Source: Prostheceraeus crozeri (taxonomy: Eukaryota; Platyhelminthes; Polycladida; Euryleptidae). From it: a DNA stretch of 64,000 nt. The stretch is from assembly GCA_907163375.1 (NCBI GenBank), contig CAJQUW010013671.1, positions 248,001-312,000 of the forward strand, read 5' to 3'. The stretch's first letter is position 1. Each line of letters begins with the position of its first letter. The notes below the pieces were generated by a model. The model saw nothing but the letters and a program-made list of their open reading frames with translations, was not told the origin of the DNA and made no database searches. The translations under genes and the position numbers were made by a program. Shown here piece after piece: positions 52,221-61,676 of this stretch.

Positions 52221-52676
52221 TTAGAAGTTATAGCAGCGTCGTCGTTTAGCGCCTGATGAATGATTAGAGCCTCTGCGACGTTTGCGTGAATGCCTTTTGA
52301 CTGAAGATCGCACCTTACCAGCTCCGCGATGTTTCCTCCTTCCTTTTTTCATTCGTTTAGGTGATTTCTTTCCTTGAGTAACACCAGCAAAGGTCTGCTT
52401 CAATGTTTTTAAACCGCGTTCCTTCCCACGATTCAACAAACTGCTCTTAAAACTTCTACCTCTGGAAAGATCACTAGCAACATCACCAGCAAAGCCAACG
52501 GCATTACTTAAAACATTTCGTTTTAAAGATCTACCGACATTGGATATGAGAGGTGCTACAACAGATTTCAGTGCACCAAGTATGCTACCTCCACGTTGGC
52601 GGCGAGCGCCGATGTAAATTTGTCCTCCACCACTTACATAGGAGGGTCGTGAATAAAATGAGGCAGTTGGATTCAT
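52221..52676 (-). CDS. P2 basic core-like protein
   Basis: 151 residues. N-terminus FYSRPSYVSGGGQIYIG, then RGGSILGALKSVVAPLIS (small, amphipathic) and an Arg/Lys/Ser/Gly-rich second half with KRHSRKRRRG. It resembles adenovirus core proteins (pVII or mu) in composition and is likely to bind genomic DNA in the particle. P1's copy carries a nonsense codon. Intact here and placed directly upstream of MCP with 2 bp between them. Confidence 0.65.
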   Translation of the reverse strand: MNPTASFYSRPSYVSGGGQIYIGARRQRGGSILGALKSVVAPLISNVGRSLKRNVLSNAVGFAGDVASDLSRGRSFKSSLLNRGKERGLKTLKQTFAGVTQGKKSPKRMKKGRRKHRGAGKVRSSVKRHSRKRRRGSNHSSGAKRRRCYNF

Positions 52677-52717
52677 AGCTCAAACCCTAAACATTGTTAG
52701 TTACAACTTTGCATGAA

Positions 52718-53806
52718 TCACTGTCGATCACTTAGATGAAAGATGTCGGCACGACGCATCCAAGAGTTCATACTTGAAGGGTAACCACTCCATTTAACAA
52801 GACACCATTCTTCACCTTGCCGTTTTTTACATCGAATGATTTTCTCTACCAAATATGTTTCACTTTCAGTGACTACCTCAATCTCATCGCGGTAAAAGCT
52901 ACCCTCAATTTCTTCATTATCATAATCTTTCAACTTGTAGGTGGTCGGAGAGTCTTTTTGATTAATCCTTGATACTGTAAATACCTCCTCTGTCCAATTC
53001 GGAAGGTACCCTTTAGCAAAAACACTTTTCACTTTTGAGATACGAACTTTATCACCAATTTTCACATCACTTTTCAAATGAGTGCGTTTACGTTGGAATG
53101 ATTCGCGCACTTTATCTACATTGTCAGCATTTACATCTACTGGTCTGAGTCCAATAGAACGATGGATAGAGTGATTGTAAGCATGGAGTGTATCTTGTAG
53201 AACCTTTGTCCAATTTTGTGTCAAGTTGGCAGTAAAATGTCGCCACAAGCGATTTTTTAATGTGCGATTAAAACGTTCAACGAGTGCAGCTTTATAAGCA
53301 CTCTTTACACTAAACAACTCAATGTCATGCCTCTCAAATAATCTTGTCACATGCTGATTTTCAAACTCTTTTCCTTGATCACTCTGAATTCTTTTTGGAA
53401 TCCGACCTTCTCGAAAAATTGTTTGGAATGCTTTTGCTACTCCTTTCCCTTCTTTAGTTTTTAAAGGTTGAGCCCACGCATAACGCGAGAAAATATCAAT
53501 GACGGTTAAAATAAAATTATTGCCCGAGTTATGTTTTGAAATGGAGGCAACATCGCACAAATCTGCTTGCCACTGTTCATCGATGTCATGAACAATATAA
53601 TGGCGGGTGCGGTACTTCTTTTTCGCTTGTTTGTGGAGTGTATAGGTAGCCTGACCCTTTAACCATCGTTTCACTTGTGATTGTGGAAGACCACTCGCTT
53701 TTGATAATTTCTTGATCGATGCAAATCCTGCCGGATGTTTTACATCATAATAGATTGACTTCAAACGTTCAGTCGATGACGACTGACTCTTTTTCCTCCT
53801 TCTCAT
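52718..53806 (-). CDS. INT: P2 retroviral-type integrase with chromodomain
   Basis: 362 residues from ATG 53806. N-terminal winged-helix-like region (SIYYDVKHPAGF, then QVKRWLKG); DDE core with Asp in QWQADLCD, Asp in QSDQGKEF and Glu in AALVERFNRTLK; SH3-like linker (KIGDKVRISKVK) and a C-terminal chromodomain (EKIIRC..., LVKWSGYPSSMNSW). It inserts the element into the host genome with 6-bp duplications, and the chromodomain may target marked chromatin. The frame remains open upstream of the ATG to about 53938, so an N-terminal extension by frameshift or splicing from the overlapping Cys-rich ORF is possible. Confidence 0.92.
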   Translation of the reverse strand: MRRRKKSQSSSTERLKSIYYDVKHPAGFASIKKLSKASGLPQSQVKRWLKGQATYTLHKQAKKKYRTRHYIVHDIDEQWQADLCDVASISKHNSGNNFILTVIDIFSRYAWAQPLKTKEGKGVAKAFQTIFREGRIPKRIQSDQGKEFENQHVTRLFERHDIELFSVKSAYKAALVERFNRTLKNRLWRHFTANLTQNWTKVLQDTLHAYNHSIHRSIGLRPVDVNADNVDKVRESFQRKRTHLKSDVKIGDKVRISKVKSVFAKGYLPNWTEEVFTVSRINQKDSPTTYKLKDYDNEEIEGSFYRDEIEVVTESETYLVEKIIRCKKRQGEEWCLVKWSGYPSSMNSWMRRADIFHLSDRQ

Positions 53807-53984
53807 CTTTTTGCTTTCTTGCCTTTCTACATTTACAACAACTGCAGCATTTAGCTTTAGCGGTTTTGCGATCGTGTTCACATTGCTTAGGGGTTTCATT
53901 GTGAGAGCTGGCGCAGCAAGTGCAAGTGACAACGACATTCACCTCTGGCGGCTCATTACATGGCAAGCAACACATCTGCTTCAT
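53769..53984 (-). CDS. P2 Cys-rich ORF overlapping the integrase start
   Basis: 71 codons. Clusters MCCLPCN, CTCCAS and KCCSCCKCRK suggest metal binding; the tail is Lys/Glu-rich. The integrase frame is +1 to it, as in P1, with the integrase ATG inside the overlap. Could be a separate small protein, or the N-terminus of a fusion produced by +1 frameshift. Conservation of layout in two otherwise diverged elements argues that it is used. Confidence 0.5.
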   Translation of the reverse strand: MKQMCCLPCNEPPEVNVVVTCTCCASSHNETPKQCEHDRKTAKAKCCSCCKCRKARKQKDEKEEKESVVID

Positions 53985-53985
53985 A

Positions 53986-54678
53986 TTAATAGTCTGAGAA
54001 CATGTATTTCCTGGGAGGAGCTGTTTTACGTTTTCCTTTTACCAGTTTTAGTGGCGATGTAGATCTACGTCGAGTTCTTCCTCTTGTTTGCTTAGTGAGT
54101 GTGGGAGGGGATGTAGCAGGTGACGCCTTAAACCAATTTGTTGGCATTTTCATCGTCTGAAGCATTGGAGCAGTAGCCACTGTTGAATCAAGTTCTTTCA
54201 ATGTCTCATTATTCAAAGCAAATTTTGGTACATTATGCTTTTTCAATAGTTTAAGAAAGTATGACCAACCAGGTGGAACATAGCCCTGACGGCGCTTTCT
54301 ACGTGTCGCATACTGAATCAAGTCTTCATAACGTGAAGCATCAATCACTTTATTTTCATCTGTAATGATTTCTCCTCTATCATTTACATTGAGATGGGGT
54401 TCAATACTGTTGAAAAGAGATATGGCATGTGCGCGAGATGCTAAAGGTGTTGCAGTCGATACAGAGTCACGCATCTTATTCTTCAAGTTTTTTAATTGCT
54501 CAACAGTTTCCGATTGTAATAATACAGCACGATGTGGATCTTTGATGTGAACATTTTGCTGATAATCTATTTCTTTCCTATACATTTGATTTGCAAGAGG
54601 TTGCTTTACTTGCTGCATGGCAGTCAATTGTACATATTCATCCTGAGGAATAACAATCATGCGAGAATAAGAACTCAT
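53986..54678 (-). CDS. Conserved Polinton protein of unknown function (P2)
   Basis: 230 residues, starting MSSYSRMIVIPQDEYVQLT. Shares with the P1 protein an FNSIEPHLNVNDRGEIIT block and PPGWSYFLKLLKKHNVP. The C-terminus is Arg/Thr-rich and basic (TRGRTRRRSTSP). ATG overlaps the natural end of the ATPase frame. Function unknown; conserved position between ATPase and integrase. Confidence 0.7.
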   Translation of the reverse strand: MSSYSRMIVIPQDEYVQLTAMQQVKQPLANQMYRKEIDYQQNVHIKDPHRAVLLQSETVEQLKNLKNKMRDSVSTATPLASRAHAISLFNSIEPHLNVNDRGEIITDENKVIDASRYEDLIQYATRRKRRQGYVPPGWSYFLKLLKKHNVPKFALNNETLKELDSTVATAPMLQTMKMPTNWFKASPATSPPTLTKQTRGRTRRRSTSPLKLVKGKRKTAPPRKYMFSDY

Positions 54679-55292
54679 AGTTTGTAGATAATCATGGGAG
54701 TTTTCAAAATATCACTTCGAAATCTAAATTCTTCCGGACACTCTTGCGTAAAGTCAATGAATAAGTAACCGTATGGTTTTTCAGTAGCTGCTTGAAAAAT
54801 TTCAATTTAGGCTTTTGATCCTCTGGGTGCAACTTGTCGCGCTAAAATTTCAAATTGACTTTTATCTCGCGGATTCTTGAAAATAGCATAATAGTGTGTA
54901 TTCAGGTTTCGTGTACGAGCTTCTTTTCCATTAGGAAACAAATTTTGTGTGATATAGATGATAAAGCACCTTTTATGGTGTGCTGCGCGAGTGAACATAT
55001 CTGTAACATCTTTTGAATTCTTACTTTCTTTTAATAAATCATCCAATACAACAACATCATTAGACTGAAGTTTATCCACTGCAATAATTCCTTCATGTCG
55101 AATAAAGTTGCGACTTTGCAATTCCTGAAACAGCGACGGTTGATAAATACCATAACACCAAATCACTCGATTGATAGCTTCCCTAAACAACTCCCTTCTT
55201 TTATCCAATAAATTCAGCGTGAAAACAGTTTTACCTGCATGAGATGGACCTGATACAGTCAGAACTTTATCACATTGAAGTCTGAAATCCAT
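54675..55292 (-). pseudogene. ATP: P2 packaging ATPase with a nonsense codon
   Basis: Open from ATG 55292 with Walker A GPSHAGKT and Walker B VVVLDDLL. A TAA at 54807-54809 stops it after ~161 residues. The same frame then continues without another stop for ~43 codons, containing GYLFIDFTQECPEE as in P1, and ends at TGA overlapping the next gene's ATG. The truncated product keeps the nucleotide site but lacks the conserved C-terminus. This is the clearest lesion in P2; a sequencing error or read-through cannot be excluded. Confidence 0.82.
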
Positions 55293-55323
55293 TTTATTAC
55301 TTTGAGACTCAACATTTGCATAA

Positions 55324-55680
55324 TTAACGCTTAGAGCCAAAGATATTACCCAATAGGTTGCCCACGGCAGGAGCTATCATTGGAAGTATTGCTGAAAGGA
55401 AACCGCCCTTTTGTGTTAGAGTTTTTCTCTTTCTTTGAAGGGCGACTTTAGGATTGGAGATGAAACGCAATTTCGTAGCATATCGCTTAAGTAACTTTCG
55501 TTGTTTTGGCGCTAATTTCTTCGTCCTCAACTTCCTCACATGAGAAATAATTTCACAAATGAATTTATCGTTAGCATGTCGTATAGCATTGTATCGCTGA
55601 TTTGCTTTCATTCGTCGGAGAGCTTGAATGGCTGAAGAAAACTTTTGACTTTTACGTTTCGTCATTTTACGTTTCGCCAT
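55324..55680 (-). CDS. P2 small basic protein with Gly/hydrophobic tail
   Basis: 118 residues, about 30% Lys/Arg. MAKRKMTKRK start, helical middle, TQKGGFLSAILPMIAPAVG and a short basic end. Counterpart of P1 25711-26103. Likely virion-associated, by analogy with adenovirus pVI/pX-type proteins, but unassigned. Confidence 0.6.
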   Translation of the reverse strand: MAKRKMTKRKSQKFSSAIQALRRMKANQRYNAIRHANDKFICEIISHVRKLRTKKLAPKQRKLLKRYATKLRFISNPKVALQRKRKTLTQKGGFLSAILPMIAPAVGNLLGNIFGSKR

Positions 55681-55731
55681 TTTTCGTGTTAGTCTTTGCT
55701 AAAACCTATCTTTACCACATTTGCATAGGTA

Positions 55732-56055
55732 CTAACTATTGCGACATAAGTGACACTCGAAATGAGCAATGTCACAGTGGTTACATTGGCAAAGTTGAAT
55801 GCAATTACGTATGAAACAGCGTTGACAAAAAGCATGCTTACATCTCTTGAAGATGCGCTTTTCATTTCCATCCTTTCGCTTACATACATCGCAACACATA
55901 GTTTCACCGTTACTGATGTCTATAGCAAGTCTTTTTGAAGATATGAATTTGCTAGCCTTTTCTAAATAATAGACGCATGTACAGAAGGAATATACTTCGA
56001 GAGTGAGCAGACATAGCTCGAAAACCAGTTGTGCTACAATCAAGTACCACCGCAT
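55732..56055 (-). CDS. P2 RING protein with N-terminal hydrophobic segment
   Basis: 107 residues. Residues 4-30 are hydrophobic (a possible transmembrane or signal segment). A RING-type set follows: CDVC, CKHAFCQRC (Cys-x-His-x2-Cys-x2-Cys) and later CQCNHC and CHLC. Probable membrane-bound E3 ligase. P2 has a second RING ORF at 57139-57339, and P1 has a different RING at its right end. The role could be turnover of host defence proteins (inference). Confidence 0.65.
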   Translation of the reverse strand: MRWYLIVAQLVFELCLLTLEVYSFCTCVYYLEKASKFISSKRLAIDISNGETMCCDVCKRKDGNEKRIFKRCKHAFCQRCFIRNCIQLCQCNHCDIAHFECHLCRNS

Positions 56056-56057
56056 TT

Positions 56058-56468
56058 TTAATTTTTGTTTATGGAAAGTTGAATGTGAATATCTGAAATC
56101 GCTTCAATCACTAGACTGCTACCATGATGGTTAAATGCGTTAAGACGTTCAGCAATTTTTATCATATGTCTTTTAAAAAATTCTTGGGGGTGATCTACCA
56201 CTTCCATTGTGTAAGAAGCAAAATGGAAAGAGCGACTTTCCACCTCTTCCTTTCCAAAATGACTAAACTTAATTTTCGCAACTAATCGCGCCATGATAAT
56301 GCTATCAGAGAATGTATTCATTAATTCTAGAAAAAGAGTGCTAGCATCATCGACCACTGCTTCGATGTCGGTCTCATCTTTATCAAATTTTATCACATAA
56401 TCTTGAACAGCTCCTTTTAAACTTTGCCTATGAAAACGTAATGTTCCGCAGTCGTTTGAGAAAGACAT
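56058..56468 (-). CDS. P2 protein resembling the N-terminal domain of its own PolB
   Basis: 136 residues. Spacing and pattern match residues of the PolB N-terminal region in P2: a leading helix, then a strand MARLVAKIKFSHFG against MKALIYLKIKYVKI, then ESRSFHFAS against ERLEFHIPS, then HPQEFFKRHMIKIAERLNAF against SWINFHIQGLKLNIDKF, then LVIEAISDIHIQLSI against LVFDGIETAMIKISL. This suggests a stand-alone paralogue of that domain. It could compete with or modulate the polymerase, or bind the same partner (for example terminal protein). Family unnamed to me. Confidence 0.65.
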   Translation of the reverse strand: MSFSNDCGTLRFHRQSLKGAVQDYVIKFDKDETDIEAVVDDASTLFLELMNTFSDSIIMARLVAKIKFSHFGKEEVESRSFHFASYTMEVVDHPQEFFKRHMIKIAERLNAFNHHGSSLVIEAISDIHIQLSINKN

Positions 56469-56555
56469 GATCGCCCTTTATCTAACCCATCCATTGCATG
56501 AAAACAACAACTCTTCTCATAGTAACATATATTGAATAACGGTAACAAGCATGCA

Positions 56556-57104
56556 TTATAAATCAATGGTTTGAAAGAGATAAAATAGATACAGCTGGTA
56601 ACTATCATACAGCGAGCAATGATAACCATACAGGACTTTGGCAGTGTTGAGGTAAGGAGGAAAGAAGCATTGGTTATGAACGTAGCTACTACAACGAACA
56701 GACAAAATAGGAACACACAAATCCTTAAAACGTTTCGTGACTTCATGATAATGTTGATTCACTCTACTATCCCAAGGCGGGAGCAAAATATCATCAATGA
56801 TTAGATTGGGAAATACTTTCCTCTCCTTACCAGGATTATTACAAAAGATGCGTATAACATTGAAAGCAGCTAACCATCGTTTAAAGTCAATAAGAAGAGC
56901 ACTTTCACAAGAAAAGCCATAGTCTTGCAAATATTTCAGATTAAGTCCATGAATGTGTTTTCTCGCCCATTGATCAACATTGGGATCGCAGTTGGCATGT
57001 TGATGATAGACACTAACAATCTGATATGTCCAATTGTTCATAGCAATAGCACTGAGCTCCTGTACAGGTTCACCCTCACAATCCATAAAAATGATGATAG
57101 AAGC
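56556..57104 (-). CDS. P2 putative DEDD-type exonuclease-like protein
   Basis: 176 residues from ATG 57086, or slightly more if spliced. The start has DCEG (Asp-x-Glu), like motif I of DEDD exonucleases, then ARKHIHGL and LLIDFKRWLAAF with an Asp in a plausible motif II position. The rest is Cys/Tyr-rich and I cannot find the last motif with confidence. A TTTTAG acceptor at 57105 would join an upstream ATG-only exon to GCT-TCT, as for 57388-58055. The function could be RNA or DNA trimming, but this rests on short motifs. Confidence 0.45.
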   Translation of the reverse strand, partial: ASIIIFMDCEGEPVQELSAIAMNNWTYQIVSVYHQHANCDPNVDQWARKHIHGLNLKYLQDYGFSCESALLIDFKRWLAAFNVIRIFCNNPGKERKVFPNLIIDDILLPPWDSRVNQHYHEVTKRFKDLCVPILSVRCSSYVHNQCFFPPYLNTAKVLYGYHCSLYDSYQLYLFYLFQTIDL

Positions 57105-57138
57105 CTAAAACAGAAATTTACACATCTAAGGAAACGTT

Positions 57139-57339
57139 CTATAACATATTACAAAATGAAGAATTACATCGATGCTTTTCACGACAAAATACACAAATGA
57201 TATGATGGCAACGAAGAAGTAAAATGTATCTAATAAGACCACGTCTACGACACTCAAAGCACATAAGCGAATTGTCATAGGGTAGAGTTAGGAAAGGACT
57301 AGCAATTCTCCTTCTTTGATTTGCGTTTTGATGTAGCAT
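57139..57339 (-). CDS. P2 small RING-like ORF
   Basis: 66 residues from ATG 57339. CFEC, then RCHHIICVFC (Cys-x-His-x2-Cys-x2-Cys) and a CNSSFC pair resemble a compact RING. It overlaps, in another frame, the possible C-terminal frame of the nucleic-acid-binding gene. No promoter is seen. It may be a real small E3 protein or a fragment of a spliced product. Confidence 0.4.
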   Translation of the reverse strand: MLHQNANQRRRIASPFLTLPYDNSLMCFECRRRGLIRYILLLRCHHIICVFCREKHRCNSSFCNML

Positions 57340-57387
57340 TCTTCTCCGACTTGCGCTTCGTACCACTGCTGTTAAGGATTTGATCAA

Positions 57388-58055
57388 TTATGTCGTCCAC
57401 GTTGGGTGGTTTCGGAATATATAGGATGGAGAGGCTATTTTATTATCCTTGTGTCGACCATAATATAGCCCATTCACTTTGAAAAGGATATCCCAAGTAC
57501 CTTCTCCGAGCTCATCACATCTGATGGGTATTGAATGATCTCCATCTTTCTTATAGTAAGTACACCAATGTGATACCGGTAGGCAAATGTGATTACCATC
57601 CCAAATCTTTCTATAGGGAGTATCCTTGTCATCTCTCGCCTTCCACTCTTGAGCAAGAGGAGTAGGAATGTCCATATTTAATGTCACGTACTCCTCAATA
57701 ATATCAAGTTGGTGGCGAATGTACGGACTCACGGGGATCAGTATGTAGTCCCCATACTGATTGTGCATTATCTTGACATCCGTGGAAGGGAGCATTCCCG
57801 TTTGGAGTACTACGCTATGATCATCATAACGCAAGGCTTGTTTAAATTTACGCTGTAGCGGTGTAGGATTATGTACCTTGGATGTTTCTTCCACTGGCCT
57901 CAGTTGTAGATGATCTGATCGTAGCGAACCTTGTAACGTTTGACCGCCATTTTGTCCTACTAGTGCAGCAGATGGAGTAGATGCCTGAAAATAAAAAAAG
58001 ATTGTATTAAGTTTACGTTCAAGGGAGGAGAGGGAGGGAAGTAGCGACTTACCAT
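57388..58055 (-). CDS. P2 putative nucleic-acid-binding protein (ATG-only first exon)
   Basis: Exon 1 contributes ATG 58053-58055 only; intron 57985-58052 (GTAAGT...TTTCAG); exon 2 57388-57984. About 199 residues. It shares a VNGLYYGRHKDNKIAS segment with the VTGLYIGSHG segment of P1 24817-25559. After about 57445 another frame continues with a Lys-rich tail (KRKSEKN...SKRKSKKEN) like the P1 tail, so a frameshift near 57430-57445 is likely. Candidate OB-fold single-stranded DNA-binding protein, low confidence. Outermost leftward gene of P2. Confidence 0.6.
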
Positions 58056-58161
58056 TTTAGTTGGATAATAGAACAGGGAACTAGAGAGAGAGAGAGAGAA
58101 AATGTGCGTCCGTCACTCGTGTGATTCAACGATGGAATGATTCTCACTGTGGAAGGCTCGC

Positions 58162-58169
58162 TATTTATA
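58162..58169 (-). promoter_or_regulatory. TATA box of the outermost leftward P2 gene
   Basis: The minus strand reads TATAAATA, about 107 bp before ATG 58055, next to the right inverted end. Confidence 0.5.
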
Positions 58170-58203
58170 AAGAAATGCTTGATTCTCATTGGATGATGAT
58201 CCT

Positions 58204-59647
58204 CATTGGACAATAACATCAAGCTGATTCGAAATCTAACTCCGTCGTTTTTCGCCAATGTCCCAAAATCTTAAATGGCGTCTCACATCTAAACGAAGAC
58301 AGATAGGAACAAGCCAATTCTTTCAGTGAATTTGCCTCACTCTTAGCTTTCAAACGAGCTATCGCACGACAAAATCCGTCCACTGGAAGCCAAAATCGAA
58401 GCAAGCTGTCCAGAGGGGGGTGGAAACGTCAGTGAAATTTCAAAATTTGATGAAAAATGTTTTGGTGACGGTCCCAGGTCGAAATTCCACACTTTGGAAA
58501 ATTTTTAATTTTTCCCATACAAAGTCACTCTGACACTTAGGATTTTTTCAGGTGAGCTCCGACCTAAAATCTTGTAACCGCTCTAACTTTTGAACGGCTG
58601 CTCCGATTGACTCGCAACCAAAAATGTGGTCGAGCAGTGTTTCATCCTCTTTCCAATGCAAGTCGAACGAACAAAATCCGTCCACTAGAACCAAAGTTAG
58701 AACAAAGGGGGGGGTCAGCGAAATTTGATGAAACAAACTTTGGTAAAGGTCCCAGGTCGAAATTCCACACTTTGGAAAATTTTTAATTTTTCCCATACAA
58801 AGTCACTCTGACACTTAGGATTTTTTCAGGTGAGCTCCGACCTAAAATCTTGTAACCGCTCTAACTTTTGAACGGCTGCTCCGATTGACTCGCAACGAAA
58901 AATGCGGTCGAGCAGTGTTTCATCCTCTTTCCAATGCAACTCGAACGAACAAAATCCGTCCACTAGAACCAAAGTTAGAACAAAGGGGGGGGGTCAGCGA
59001 AATTTGATGAAACAAACTTTGGTAAAGGTCCCAGGTCGAAATTCCACACTTTGGAAAATTTTTAATTTTTCCCATACAAAGTCACTCTGACACTTAGGAT
59101 TTTTTCAAGTGAGCTCCGACCTAAAATCTTAAATGGCGTCTCACATGTAAACGAAGACAGATAGGAACAAGCCGTTTGTTTCAGTGAATTTGTCTCACTC
59201 TTAGCTTTCAAATGACACCTCACTCGACAAAATCCGTCCACTAGAAGCCAAGATCGAAGCAAGCTGTCCAGAGGGGGGGGGACGTCAGCGAAAAATTTTT
59301 ATCTCCGATTGCTTTCAAATTCACCATACAGATGCAGAATTTCACGCTGAATCCGAATCTGGCCTCCGTTTTCACATCCGAGGCTTCGTTTGGACACTAC
59401 ACACCAAAACATCCCACAGTTTAACCAAGACAACCTAGACGGTCGCCCAGGCCAACCTAGACGGTCGCCCAAGTCCACCAGGCGGTCGGACACAGACACC
59501 CGAGGCTCACACACTGTCGGTCCAGAGGGGGGGGGACGTCAGCGGAACCTCGCCGGCACATCACGACACTGGCGGACCAGAGGGGGGGGACTCAGCCACG
59601 ACGGCGGCCATCTTGCGCTATCTGGTGTTCGCCGTTTTCTTACTACT
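58204..59647 (-). repeat. P2 right long inverted end
   Basis: Inverted relative to 34768-38270 but only 1.44 kb, with about four diverged units. It ends in CCCCCCCTCTGG blocks, CGGTCGCCCA units and the complementary tip CTTACTACT. The difference in length from the left end shows loss or gain of tandem units. Confidence 0.88.
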
Positions 59648-59708
59648 AACTGCATAAGTTATATTTCACGAAATTATTTTTATATATAGTTTTGAATAAG
59701 CAGAATTA

Positions 59709-59809
59709 CCCAGGTGTAAGTGATCTTTCTCTTTATTATGCAAGATGGCATTTACATGCCATCATGACATCATTTTGCAAAAAAAGAAAGATCGCTTGCA
59801 CCTGGGTCC
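59709..59809. repeat. ~100-bp hairpin element
   Basis: ACCCAGGTGTAAGTGATC at the left is complementary to GATCGCTTGCACCTGGGT at the right, with continuing complementarity inward. MITE-like or a palindrome. Confidence 0.75.
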
Positions 59810-61449
59810 GTCATCTTGTCAAAAATAACTGCATATGACTCAATCTCTGCTCGGCATTATTATATAGATGCTGAAGCTTACCAAGTAGTTTTGGAATGAA
59901 ATATCTATTCATCTATCGTGCGCCAGCTGTCAATGAGTCTGCTTATATCTTGACAACTTTCAAATAGTCCTATTCGTTAGATATTAAAACATAATAGCCT
60001 AATTTTAATGAAAAGACAAATAATGAGAAGTTATTGATTTCAAATTTCAAGAAATTATATTGATGATTGTATTGGTGCGATTGGGTAATATGCAAGTTAA
60101 TAGAGTGCGGTGCGGTTAATGGATATTCAAAAAACAAAACTTCCATATTTAAATTCTCATGCATGGATTCTGTCTGAATCTTTGTGAACTTCGTATTTTA
60201 TTCGATATGACGAAACCAAGGTGTTGCACGGAACAGTGCAATTTAAAAATAGAAAATATTTACATGTGAAATATATAGTGCATGTACAGTAAAATCATGA
60301 AACTCCGTACTTGATCAACATTCAATGAAATCATTGCCCTGAATGTCTGCGTATTTGATAAAATCGCGAGATGTTCGACACTGCTCCTTTCAGCAAGTTG
60401 TCAGTTTATCGACGAAAATTTGGATAATTTAATACAGATATTTAATAATTACATAGCTTCCCTTGGATATATGATTTTGTGATCTTTTGAATGTACTCCG
60501 TTCTCGAATGGTGCAAATGGGAAGCTGTGCTTCTTTAGGTTGGATGTAAAGACTATCTCTAGAAAATTTCTATTCCTAGCTGTCATTGACGATGACATTA
60601 TCTTAAAACTGAGTAATTATATCATTTTATGATTCTTGTTTGGAGCATTCGAAACTACAATATCTAATTTTCCGTATTATTGTGTTTGGTGTTTGCATAG
60701 TTTATTTCTCATGTACATGTTTAACATTTGTCTTTTTTTTATCCTCCTTCATTTAGTTGTCTACCTATATTTCTTCCTTGTTTTCGTTGTCTGAGTGTAT
60801 AGTCAATTAGTATTACGTAATGTCTGTTGCTGTCCTGACCTCCTTTGCGGAGTGAGCGCAATCTGTATTTTGTGTCTGTTTGCCAAGATTTCCCGTGTGT
60901 TTGGCCTTGCCACTCGCATCACATACTTGCTCACCTGTATTTGTTCTCTCCCTCTTATTTGCTCATGTTCAATTCACGCGGACCAATGTGTGATACTGCT
61001 TTTGGTGTGTGACACACATTCTGACTCGCAAAAAGTTTGAATCGTATACGAATCGCGCAGCTGTGTGCCGCATGGAGTAGTATATCCTAGCTGTGCGAAT
61101 TGTTGGGGCTTCTGCTTTGATGAAAGAGAAACTAGCAATAATAATAATAAATAAATTATTCGGTTTTAATATTGCATTTCAGATTAGCAACAATTAAATT
61201 AAATAAACGATATATCAAATTGCTATGCAAAAGATGACAATGTGCGATAGACAATGTGCGGCTGAGACATAGACAATAAATACTTTCAATAAATTATATA
61301 ATTTTTTAAAAACAGCTGCGTTCAAAAAAATTTATGAAATCCATTTCATTGCGACAAACAATACGCACTCGCATAGAAAAGTAGAATTTAAATGTAATGA
61401 AGCATTTCCCAGTACGTATCTAACGATGGTCTGTCAACTTAAGCGTAAT
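59810..61449. other. AT-rich intergenic, no gene seen
   Basis: No convincing ORF; an 81-codon ORF at 60795-61040 is Cys/Leu-rich but has no recognisable domain. Confidence 0.5.
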
Positions 61450-61592
61450 AATGAAAGCTATCTAAATACCTTGACCACGTTTTGCTCTCTCTATTGAGGC
61501 ATGCGTCTTTCTGTGAAAGATGCAATTTGTATTTGTCATTCCTTGATGCTTGAATAGAGCAAGCGTGGCCAATAAACGCAGATAGTTTTCAT
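61450..61592. repeat. Imperfect palindrome (~143 bp)
   Basis: The left arm (AATGAAAGCTATCT..., CTTGACCACG, TTGCTCT) is complementary with mismatches to the right arm ending AGATAGTTTTCATT. Mismatched stem length is like a pre-miRNA, but nothing more is known. Confidence 0.6.
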
Positions 61593-61676
61593 TTATTATT
61601 TATTATTCAAGTGGATAGCATCACTCACTCAGTTTTCTAAAAATGTTTATTAACAAATAATGAATGGTTATGAGCA

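Larger units (their letters stand above)
34768..59647. mobile_element. Polinton/Maverick element P2 (endogenous adinto-like virus)
   Basis: Tips AGTAGTAAG and complementary CTTACTACT match the AGTAGT start of P1. Long inverted ends built of a satellite-like repeat flank ~20 kb of genes with the full Polinton set. I find no 6-bp target duplication: left flank ACCAAA, right flank AACTGC. PolB, capsid, integrase, protease and both penton-like genes are open; the ATPase has a nonsense codon. It is younger or better kept than P1. Confidence 0.9.

Noticed and set aside
60795-61040. 81-codon Cys/Leu-rich ORF
   Set aside because: No start context, domain or neighbour supports a gene.
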